DNA from: Ahaetulla prasina
Taxonomy: Eukaryota; Chordata; Lepidosauria; Squamata; Colubridae
DNA: 64,000 nucleotides
Reading direction: 5' to 3'
Assembly (NCBI RefSeq): GCF_028640845.1
Contig: NC_080539.1
Coordinates: 165,242,236-165,306,235, forward strand
Position numbers and translations under genes: made by a program. The notes below the pieces were generated by a model that saw nothing but the letters and a program-made list of their open reading frames with translations, searched no databases and had not been told where the DNA came from. Positions 22,742 through 32,700 of this stretch are shown in pieces; within the stretch, counting starts at the first letter, position 1, and each line of letters starts with the position of its first letter.

Positions 22742-23236
22742 TGTAGGAATTTAGCACCCACCCCCCTCCTAGAAGAATGAAATATTTTAGAAAATACTTA
22801 AAAGGCAGAATATATTTCCCTGGATGAGAAATGGAGAAACATGTTTTAAAGACAAAGCAGCTTCCTGACTCCCCCCCACCTTTGTCAATGGGCCATTAAA
22901 GCCTCAACCAAGCTCACTCAATCCCCCCATCATTTGCAACACAATAGAACAGAAACTCACCACATGGCAAGGCTCAGGCAAGCTTGAGGGACAACCTACA
23001 ATGTTAACTAAGACCCCTAGACCACCTGGGAGTTTGACAACCAATCAGGATACTCTTCCTGTGCCCCAGAAAGTTCAAAGCTCAGAAAAAGCATAAAGCC
23101 AGGGAGCACACAGGATCTCAGCCCCTTTCTGTTCAGGATCCTGACCACCATTAAACCATCTTTCCAAGCAGCCTCCATGTTTCCAGTGTCTTTGTCCCCA
23201 CTTGGAACTGAACCCAGATGGATATTTCTTCCAACA
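22742..23236 (+). mobile_element. Solo LTR A, endogenous retrovirus-like
   Basis: 495 bp from TGTAGGAA to TTCCAACA, i.e. TG...CA with short imperfect inverted ends, flanked by a 4-bp duplication 'atag'. It contains a CCAAT box ('ccaatcagga'), then a 'cataaagcc' TATA-like site about 45 bp on. It is about 75-80% identical by eye to LTR B at 24953-25461. No internal gag, pol or env is adjacent, so it is a solo LTR. Class is not certain; a 4-bp duplication fits gamma-type ERVs. Confidence 0.75.
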
Positions 23237-23301
23237 ATAGAATAGAATAGAATAGAATAGAATAGAATAGAATAGAATAGAATAGAATAGAATAGAATAG
23301 A
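23237..23301. repeat. (AATAG)n microsatellite
   Basis: About 13 near-perfect AATAG units. They abut the LTR and lead into 'tttattggccaagtgtgatt', the 3' end of a CR1-type element read backwards, so the array is the expanded tail of that element. Confidence 0.95.
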
Positions 23302-23360
23302 ATTTATTGGCCAAGTGTGATTGGACACACAAGGAATTTGTTATTAAAGCACATATTCTT
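23302..23360 (-). repeat. CR1-type 3' end (short copy)
   Basis: The minus strand reads 'ttgtgtgtccaatcacactt' then 'ggccaataaa' and runs into the (CTATT)n tail. The family recurs at 23383, 26956, 27829 and 35597. Confidence 0.75.
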
Positions 23361-23380
23361 GCACAGGAACAGGCATCTCA

Positions 23381-23550
23381 ATAGAATACAATACAATAGA
23401 ATTTTTTCTTGCCCAAGTGTGATTGGACACACAAGGAATTTGTCTTGGTGCATATGCTCTCAGTGTACATAAAAGATACGTTCATCAAGAATCATAAGGT
23501 ACAACACTTAGTGATAGTCATAGAGTATAAATAAGCAATCAGGAAACAAT
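23381..23550 (-). repeat. CR1-type 3' end (second copy)
   Basis: Same family as the previous copy, with a longer body ('tctcagtgtacataaaaga', 'cacttagtgatag'). Its tail is only a few degenerate AATAC/AATAG units. Confidence 0.75.
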
Positions 23551-23559
23551 CACAAAGCT

Positions 23560-23757
23560 CCCAAAATTGTATAAAAACCCATCCACACTCAACCCCAATT
23601 TGTCAGCCACCGCATTAACATGGTACTGTCACTGTTGTTTCTGGCTACCACATAAATGGAGACCGCCTTTCCAATTGCGGCTTGCCTTCAATTCATTTTT
23701 CCTGTGTCTTTCTCCCAGCTTGGAATATGAACCCGACCAGATTTTACTTCTGACACA
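23560..23757 (+). mobile_element. LTR fragment related to solo LTRs A and B
   Basis: It holds a TATA-like 'gtataaaaaccc' and ends 'gtgtctttctcccagcttgg' to 'ttctgacaca', which parallels the R/U5 end of LTR A. The left part is lost or disrupted by the CR1-type copies. The CR1 sequence resumes immediately after it. Confidence 0.5.
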
Positions 23758-23925
23758 GTAAACAGCTTGCCTTTCTTGGAGTTGTGGGTGCTTCACCACT
23801 GGACATTTTCAAGAAAAGATTGGACAATCATTTGCCTTGAAGGATTCCTGCCTTGGGCAGGGAGTTGGACTAGAAAACCTCTAAGATCCCTTCTAGCCCT
23901 ATGATTCCATGAAATATGTTAAAAT
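23758..23925 (+). repeat. CR1 LINE 3' end, right piece
   Basis: 'gttgtgggtgcttcaccact', 'aagattggacaatcatttg' and 'ggagttggactagaaaacct', ending with 'ctatgattccatg', are the classic CR1 3' terminus. It continues the piece at 22265-22372. Confidence 0.85.
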
Positions 23926-24952
23926 ACAGTTAAGTGGGTTTAGTCTGGACAAGCTATTCCCTTTCCCACAGAATACCCAGATACAAGCTAGCTAGATACT
24001 TTTTACAATAGAATATTGGAGAACCTAGCCCATACATTTATAGGTTTAGTGTGGGAGGTAAGATCAATTAATTGGTTAATTGAATAAACCATGGTTAGCC
24101 ACAGAAAACTACCACTACCTAATTAGGTTCAGTTTGTTACATCATGCTATGCAGCTATGCTTCCATTTCATTTACTTCTGAGTTTTCTTCTAGCTCAGCT
24201 ATTGTGCTGTAATTTAAATAGCCTGGCAGGTAACTGTGGTTTGGTTCAATCATGCCAAATTAAGGATAAATTATGTAGAAGCATTTGCTAACATGTCATT
24301 GGAGAGAATCACATCTCAATATCTTGGTTATTTTGACATTATAGTGTCCTGATTAATAAAATTAGATTCATGTAGCCAGGTATCCCTAAGTGTAGAGAGA
24401 AGCAGAATTTGGGGCTTGATTTGGAATTTTCTGAACAAGACCTGATTGCTGTCATAAAAAGGGTCATAGTTCCCCACCACTGCTATAGAAAGTGACTAGG
24501 TTCCAAAGGTCAGACTTCGTATGTGGCCAGTCACAAAAATCTCAGGGAAACAGGTGAAGAATCTTCCTACCATTCTCTACTTGTTCCCTGCTACTTCATA
24601 TTGTTTTGCCTTTGTTCTCTCAAAACAAATAGGGGAAGGGAAGTGCCTGCAAATGAATCTTTGCCACTCATCAGTTATATTTTCTGTAAAAACTGAGGAG
24701 GTGTATCTGTAGTTCAGATAAATTTTTGAAATAAAGATATTGGAAGTGTTGTTCTATTTTTTTTTCTTAATACTTAAAAAAAAGATAGGGAAGAGAGCCA
24801 CTTGTCTACATGATTCTTTGCAATAGGTTGCCTATATTAATACTAGGCAAGTTTTAAATTAAGTCCAAAGCTTTATAATTGGTATCTATGGAGAGCTGGC
24901 ACAGTTCACGACTTTAAAGCGACCCTCCCTCTCAATTGTAGGTTAATAGTAT

Positions 24953-25461
24953 TGTAGGAAGTTAGCACACACCCCTCTCCTAGAAGCATGAAATATTTTA
25001 TAAAATATTAAAAAGGGCAGAATATTATAGTTCCCTGGATGAGAAATGGTGAAACATGTTTTAAGGACAAAGCAGCTCCCTGCAACTTCCTGCCCCCCCC
25101 TCCACCTTTGTCAATGGGCCAGAGGCAGAAACTCATTCCCCCCCCCCCTTTGTCAATAAACCATCATCTGCAACACAATAGGACCCATCTAGCAACAAAA
25201 ACTCACCACATGGCACCTGGGAAGATTACATCAGCCAGCAAGGCTAGCTAAGACCCCCACCCCCTGGGAGTCTGACAACCAATCAGGACACTCTTCCTGT
25301 GCCCCAGGAAGTTCAAAGCTCAGAGAGGGCATAAAACCAAGGCATGCTCTGTATTTCAGCCCTTTTCTGTTCAGGAACACAAAGCATGTGAACCTTCTAT
25401 CATGTTTCCAGTGTCTTTTTCCCCACTTGGAACTGAACCCAGATGGACATTCCTTCCAACA
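24953..25461 (+). mobile_element. Solo LTR B, endogenous retrovirus-like
   Basis: 509 bp from TGTAGGAA to TTCCAACA, flanked by 'gtat' and 'atat' (3 of 4 match). CCAAT ('ccaatcagga') and TATA-like ('cataaaacc') sites lie in the same places as in LTR A. It contains two C-rich tracts. It is solo and lies about 0.6 kb upstream of the SIL1 CpG region in the same orientation. Confidence 0.75.
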
Positions 25462-25929
25462 ATATTGCATTGGCAGCTTAATAATAAAAGGCAGGATAAC
25501 AAATTAATAATAATAACAAGGAACATATCCCTGTGACATTAGATGAAAACTTAATTTACAGCCTTTGTTTCTGCAGGATGAGTTATTGGCTAGAATTGTG
25601 GGGTTTTTTTGGATTCTTTATTAAAACTGGAAATTCATCATCTATCTGACTCAGTATTGTATAGCTGGAGATGCCTCCTGTGTTCAAATTTAGGTCTTTT
25701 TTTAATTAGGGAAATGAAAGCTGACAAAACCATTATTAGATGAGAAAGAAATTTGCTAAACATACGTACATACAAATATACTGTGACTGAAAGCCAAAAG
25801 GAATTAAATAGAAAGTAATGAAAGCTTTTTCCTGACCTTTGGAGTCAGTCCGAGATAGAATCTGAATAGGGCCGAGTGGCATTAAACGGACCAGGAAGTG
25901 TAATATCTTGCGAGCTAATGAGCGCCTCT

Positions 25930-26570
25930 AAATTTCTTATCTCTATGCCACCACCTGCAGGGCAGCCACGTTGGGAGGGGAGGGGCGGCTTCCTTTGAAT
26001 GGGCGGAGCTCTTGTCCGAGAACTCTGAACGCGAGGTTGGGGGCGGTGGCGGTGGTGACGCGAGTTTTTCTGATTGGTGAAGAGCGCGTTCTGGGCGGCT
26101 CGGCGGTCCGGCTCCAGCTGGAAGAGGGTTCGCAAAGAGGTAGGGGCTGGCGGGTGGAAAGAAGGTTGCGTGGGCAACGGTGCGTATTCTCAGGGCTCCT
26201 TACGAGGCAGCCGGGCATCCCCTGGAAGTACCGAGCGGCTGTGTCAGCAGTTAAGCTGCCGGGGATCTTTTCCCTCTCGTCCTGCCTGCTTCCCATATGT
26301 TTTGAACTCCAATGCCCATCGCGCTTGACTCGCGATTGCTTTCTGGGTGGCTGACGATGGGGATTGTGTTGGAAACCTTTGGGTGCAACTGGTATCGTAT
26401 TCGCTCTACTCCATACAAGTGAAGGGGAATAGTCGCCGGTCTCTTCCGCTTCAGCTGACTCATGAGGGTTGGATGCTGGAATACTACTGCGTAAATAAAT
26501 GTAACTTTGTGGGGTGGGGGGAAGTTTGGGGACCGGGAATATAAAGCCACGGTAGAACCGGCTTATTTTA
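25930..26570 (+). promoter_or_regulatory. SIL1: SIL1 CpG-island promoter and probable exon 1
   Basis: A CpG-rich block with GC boxes ('gggcggagc', 'gggggcggtg') and an inverted CCAAT box (ATTGG, 26073-26077). A strong donor, AGAG|GTAGGG, places the end of a non-coding exon 1 at 26139. The next exon in the chain is the coding one at 29676. The 281-codon minus-strand open frame across this island is a G+C artefact. Confidence 0.75.
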
Positions 26571-26907
26571 TTCTTAAATATGACCCTGAAGATTATGAAC
26601 GGATTGGCCGTTTCTGACCCACTTTTAGAAAGCCGGCGTGGACAGGAAAAAGTGCGTGGTAGGAACTGCCGCGGTTCCGTGTCACTTGCCTCCCGTCCCA
26701 TGCTGCCCAAACAGAACAGCCTCTCGGGTAGATAAACTGAATAGGGGCCAGGTCTGTACAGTATTGGATCGTGAATTGGATTAAGCAACCGTTAAATATA
26801 ATAGATACCCTTAAAGATCATCTAATATTTCTATTAATACCAACATGTTACTGTAGGTTGGTCTTGAGAAATTTCATTTATTTATTTACAGAATAGGAGT
26901 GGAGTGG

Positions 26908-27395
26908 AATAGAATAGAATAGAATAGAATAGAATAGAATAGAATAGAATAGAATTCTTTATTGGCCAAGTGTGATTGGACACACAAGGAATTTGTCTTT
27001 GGTGCATATGGTGTACATAAAGAAAAATAAAATACATTCATCAAGAATCATAAGATACAACACTTAGTGATAGTTGTAGGTTACTAATAAGCAATCAAAT
27101 CACACATTCCTACTTTTTGTAGGAAACGGAACAATATAAATTGTAAAGATACAACCAACATGGTTATAGTCATAAGTGGGAAGAGATAGGTACTAGGAAG
27201 AATGAGAAGAAGAATAGTAATACAGTCTTAGTAAATAGTTTGACAGTGTTGTGGGTATTAGTTGTTTAGCAGAACGATGGCATTCGGGGGGAGGGAAAAA
27301 CTGTCCTTGTGTCTAGTTGTTCTGGTGTGCAGTGCCCTACAGCGTCATTTTGAGGGCAGAAGTGGAAACAATTTATGTCCAGGTTGTGAGGACAT
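26908..27395 (-). repeat. CR1-type element with (AATAG)n tail
   Basis: The longest copy of the family here. It has about nine AATAG units (to 26955), then 'tttattggccaagtgtgatt' and a body to 'gtccaggttgtgag', all in reverse orientation. The body matches the snake CR1/L3-type 3' region by recollection. Confidence 0.8.
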
Positions 27396-27594
27396 AAATC
27401 TGAAGATATTTTCTACATTATTATTGAACTAATATGCCTCCCATCTCAACAAGGTGACTCTGGGCAGCTTACAATTAATAAAAACCAACAATATAAAACA
27501 TTAAAACAAGAAATAATTTATTAGTAATGAAATAAGTTATAAATAAATGATATTGCTTTGAAAATTGAGATGGGTTGGGTTTTGGGGGTGGGTT

Positions 27595-27800
27595 GTATGC
27601 CTTCAAGTCTGTGTTGATATCTGGATTAGTCCTGTAGTTTTCTTGGTGAGGTTTTTTGGAAGTGGCTTGGTATTGCCTCCTTCCTAGGGTTGAGAGAGAG
27701 TGACTGGCTCAAGGTCACACAGCTCACTTTGTATCTAAGAGGGAGCTAAAACTCATGGTCTCCAAGGGTTCTGATTTGCATGATATACCTCTTGTTACCT
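27595..27800 (-). repeat. Sauria-type SINE
   Basis: Minus-strand head 'ttggagaccatgagttttag' and 'ctgtgtgaccttgagccagt', followed by 'ggaggcaataccaagccact' and 'tcaccaagaaaactacagg', the standard Sauria SINE order. Confidence 0.8.
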
Positions 27801-27811
27801 TAAGCAGAATT

Positions 27812-27901
27812 TAGAATAGAATAGAATTTTTTATTGGCCAAGTGTGATTGGACACACAAGAAATTTGTCTTGGTGCCTCAGTGTACATAAAATAAAAGAT
27901 A
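27812..27901 (-). repeat. CR1-type 3' end, short copy
   Basis: A 90-bp fragment with two AATAG units and the 'ttattggccaagtgtgatt' signature, near the Sauria SINE. Confidence 0.8.
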
Positions 27902-29675
27902 TCTTTTCTTTTATGTATACAAATTTACTTCATTTATTCATTCTTCTGGCTTTATATGATAATTGTAAACTAACTGAGACTTATAGCTGAATATTTGGTC
28001 CATATTTTCTCTCATTCTAATATGCCTCCTGAGTATTCTTGCCATTATACAGTTAGGTGGTAGTGTGATGAAATAGAATTTACATTGGGACACTTTCCAG
28101 ATATTTCGACAACGACATGTGCGAGGGGAACCTTTACATTTACTAATTATAGTCATAAAATATTAAATCAACAGCATATCCTTCCTGAGCTAGGTATATG
28201 CCTTCAAACTTTGGGAACATTATCCAATCGAGCAGCTTAAGATAACAAAACAAAATCAATAAAAAAATCCCAAAGATGTGATAATACAAAACTACCTCCA
28301 CTGCAAAACCTGCTCAGTCAAATATATCAGAATTCAGATGAAGTTTGCAAAGGAACAGTCCCCAGAGTTCACAAGGCAGAACAAATGACCATAAATTGCC
28401 TCAAAATCACAGTGATAGTGTTGCAGGCTGATAACTCAAAGCAGCATGAAGGAAGGAGAGGGACCCTGTTGTGTGAAGGTTTCTAGTTCTCACTGTTCCT
28501 TTGGACCTAGAAGTTGTGCTCAGAAGTCATTTCTGTTCAGGAGCTTCCTGTGATGAATGGTGTGATTCAGGGACTTTAAAAGGCCTTTTTGTGATGGCAG
28601 AGATGGAGTCAAATTGTTTTCTTCCCTTGCCACAAATGGGATGCCGAGTGTGCTTCCCCACTGATTTAATGGAAAGTGTGGCTGGTTTTCAAGAAGGTAG
28701 CACCTAACAGTAGGAACTCCTATCAAGGTAGGGCATAACTGAGACTGTTGCCATTATTTCATTTTTCACCAAAGGAATTGCCGTAGCGGGAGGTAAAGAA
28801 AAAGGTGGAGGAAGAATAAAAGAAAAAGGGGACATAAAAAAAAAGATTAGGAGAATAAAGGGAGGTAGACACAAAGAAAGATGGAGGGAAATGGTGCTAA
28901 ATACAATACTTTTCTTTGAGTTTGTGAGTAACGGAGTAACAGAGCTTTCTTTATTGCATTTATCCTTGCAGGGTTCCTTGTAACTACCAAGCTGCTGTCT
29001 CCATATATGCAGAAAAGAATACTAATAGCAGCTAGTGGGAGAGCATGCTTATTTAAGTGAGAAAACTAGGGTGGAAGAATCACCTTTACTAGGTGTGTAG
29101 AACCTGTGCCCCCTTGTGTCTGTCCCCACCCCCATGTCTTTTACTTGTGATTCTGAGCAGTTGCTACTCTTATGGTAGTTAGTGGGAAGGGACACTTAAT
29201 CTGTTTTTACTTGGACAATCATGGATTTCCCATCCAGACTCTATGGTGTCACTCAAAAAGAAGACAAAATTAAGGAAAGAAGCAGTTTTAGCAGAAACTG
29301 CACATTTATCATTATTTTAAAAAGTATGCAAGGACCACTTATTTGAATCACTGTTAATTCTTCTATTAATTATATGGTATGTAATTAAAGTATACAATTT
29401 GCCCACTCATAGTATAAGTTTATCTTAATTCTCCATGATGAATTTGCTCTTGACTAAAGCGTATTCTTTGAGATAAGATTAAATTCATATATTTATGAAA
29501 TTTACCCATGGTTCACTATCTTTGGAACAGAGCTTTGGGATATGTATTTTGGAACAGTAATAGCCACTGCTTAGTGTCATGCTTGTTTTCTGTGGAAAAT
29601 GGTAAAATTGTACAATGTGATGAAAATAACGGATGGAAATGGGCAGGGATCTATTAATCAACTGTGTAATTTCAG

Positions 29676-29786
29676 GTTGCAATGCCTCACATCTGTTTTT
29701 GGTCCTCCATTGTGACAAAGCTGAATTTGGTGGTCGTGCTGCTTTTTATAACAAGTTTCTCTTCATGCTTAAATGACAGAGTTGCA
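29676..29786 (+). CDS. SIL1: SIL1 exon with start codon and signal peptide (residues 1-35)
   Basis: Acceptor AATTTCAG, six bases of leader, then ATG at 29682. It encodes [20 protein letters not shown] and on to NDRVA. The hydrophobic run [13 protein letters not shown] is the ER signal core. Donor GTAAGT. It ends in phase 0. Confidence 0.93.
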
Positions 29787-32700
29787 GTAAGTCTTTTTTT
29801 AAATAAATAAATATTGAATATATTAAGCCATCAGCCAGAATGAAATGGGCAAGCGGGATGGTAATATTTCTCTTTTTAGCATTTTGCTTTCAATGCAGAT
29901 GGTTATCTACATATTTAATTGGTTTTTTAATAGACCTTTTCTAATGGATGTGTAATACATGAGAGTATTTTTGCTAATAAAAGATAATATACATGCTGGA
30001 AAGCTGGCAGTCCAGGTTCAAGACCCAAGTGCTGCACAGTGGGGTGAGGTCCTGTTAGCTGCACCAGCTCCTGCCTACTTAGCAGTTCAAAAGCAAATGC
30101 AGCCTTATAAATAGGTACCAATTCGCTGAGAAATTAACAGCGTTCGGTGCCACTCAATGGATAGACATGCTGGTCACATGACCATGGAAATGTCTTAGGG
30201 CAACCCTGGTTCCCTGACTAAGAAACGGAGATGAGCACTGTTCCCCCACCCCCAGTTGAACATGGGTGGAGAGGGGAAACTTTTTCTTTTACCTTTATAT
30301 GCAGGTCTAGAAGTAACCCTATATTATTTTTTATGTAGGAATTTGCTTTGACAAAAAAAGAAGAGGGTGATTTAAAAGAACAAAACAAGGAAGAATTGGA
30401 GGTGATCGAGGAGGAAGAAGAGGTTCTTGATTCTGAAGACTTGGAAGTGTTTTATCCAACAAATCAGTGGCAGACTGTCCGGCCAGGTAATAGGAACATG
30501 ATTTATTTTTAGAGTTGTGCAAATAATTCAAAAGGGAGGCTTGAAAGGGACTAAAACACCCCTCTTTATTCTGCTGCTCAAAATGTTGTTAGGGAAGAAG
30601 GCTGGATTAGGCCAAGATTTACCTTAATCCAGCATTTCTTACAGAGACCAATCCAGTGCCTGCTATTGTTTACAAATAGGAGATGGAATATACCCCTCTT
30701 CCAGGGGTGAAATCTACTTACCTTCCATACCGGTTTGGAAGTGCCTGCGCCGCGCTCGCGACATGTGCACGCACACCCTCTGCGCATGCTCAAAACCTTT
30801 CTGCACATGTGCAGAGGGTACCAAGCATATTACTTCCTGGTTAAAACCAGGAAGTAACGACAGGCGGGCCGGTGTGCAGAGCCTCGCACTGCGATTGCTT
30901 CCAGTCCTCCTAACCACCAGCCAAGATCGCTACCGGATCAGGTGATCCGATCTGAACCGGGAGCATTTCACCCCTGCCCTCTTCCATCATTGTTGTCCTG
31001 CACCTGGTATTGCGAGGCATGCTGCCCCCAACCAAAAGATAATGCTATGGCTGTACTAGCTTCGATAGAACTGTCTTCCATGAGTTTAACCATTGCCCTT
31101 TTTAAGGATCTAGGTTAGTAGTCATCACCAAATTTTGTATTTAATTCTTCAGGTGAATTATGTGCTGGTTTCCCCATTGACTTTGTTTCTCAGACGCTTG
31201 CAAAAGGTGATCACATGGCCCTGATACATGCAACTATAAATATCAATTAGTTGCCAAATGGGCAGATTTTGATCATGGGATCATGGGAATGCTGCAGTGA
31301 TTGTAAGTGTGAAAAATGGTCATTAGTCACTTTTTTCAGTGCTGTTGTAACTTTGAACGGTCACTAAACGAATGGTTGTAAGTTGAGCAGTACCTGTACT
31401 TCAGTTAAAGATTATATTAATGGACATCTCAATCTTTTCATTTATGAATTTCCTTAGTTTAGAAACACATGCTGTGCAATTTTGAGGAATATATATTTTC
31501 TCTATGACATATTTTAATTCTGTTCATTTTTTACATTTGTGTCTTATTTAAAATACACATTGGATCAGGATGATTCCTTTCTCATCTTACTTGAATGGCT
31601 CAGTATTTGCATTGTCAGTCCTTCCATTGAGATTCTTTTGCAGGATTTTTTGTTTAACAACTTGAAAAGTTATACGTTTCCTTTGAATAAACCTGAGTCC
31701 TAGTGACTTCATTGATATGTTGAAACCACTAATTTTTAAAAGATAAACATATAAACGACAGAAAATTTCACAGAGAATCTAGGCTACTCTCATTCTTTTC
31801 TGTTAGATATTATTGCCATGTTTCTGTATCCTGTAAAGCCAGAGGTGGGCTGCTGGGGGTTCACGGGTTTGGGGGAACCTCCGGTTAAGATTCTGTGCAG
31901 TTCAGAGAACCCCCAAATCCCACTCCTGGCTGGTCCACCCCTCCCCTCCCAGGAGTCCCCACGCAGCCAATTTTGGATGCAGGTAAGTGCAGGGCATGCA
32001 CAGAGGCTTGGGGAGGGCAAAAAATGGGCCTACCAGAAATTCGGGAAGAAAAACGGCCTCCCCAGGAGGCTCAAGGAAAGCCTCTGGAGCTTGGGGAAGG
32101 CAAATAGCCCCCCCACCCCACTATGGTGCAGAAGGCTGACTAGGCCACACCCACCATGACTACGCCCCCCCCAGCAACAGGGCAGAGAACCCCTTCCTAA
32201 AATTTTTGAAGCCCACCCAGTGGTGAAATGTAAAATTTGTTACTACCGGTTCTGTGGGCGTGGCTTGGTGGAGGGGTAATGTGACTGGGTGGGTGTGGCC
32301 AACTTTTTTTTTACTTTTAAAAGCATTTTTTCTACAACCTCTTCGACCGTAAAAAAAATGCTTTTAAAAGGCTTTGACGATCCCAGCTGCCTGATCGTCA
32401 GAGGCTTTTTTTTTCTTTTAAAAGCATTTTTTTTGCCTTTAAAAGAAAAAAAAAAGCCTCTGACGATCAGGCAACTCAGCTGGGATTGTCAGCCAAAGAG
32501 GTTGTAAAAAGAATGCTTTTAAAAGGCTCTGACAATCCCAGCTGAGCCCCCACGATCATCAGAGGCTTTTTTTTTAACTTTTAAAAGCATTTTTTTGGCC
32601 AAAGAAAAAATGCTTTTAAAAGTAAAAAAAAAGCCTCTGATGATTGCGCAGCTCAGCTGGGCATGGGGGTGGGCAGGGATTTTTGCTACTGGTTCTCCGA

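Noticed and set aside
23237..23301. Possible CRISPR-like regular repeat
   Set aside because: A 5-bp tandem microsatellite without spacers in a vertebrate intergenic region.
23017..23332. Frames with repeated LFYSI
   Set aside because: Translation of the (AATAG)n array and the adjacent LTR, not a protein.
25943..26788. 281-codon minus-strand frame upstream of SIL1
   Set aside because: It spans a CpG island, where stops are rare. It has no known domain and runs through the likely SIL1 exon 1 and promoter.
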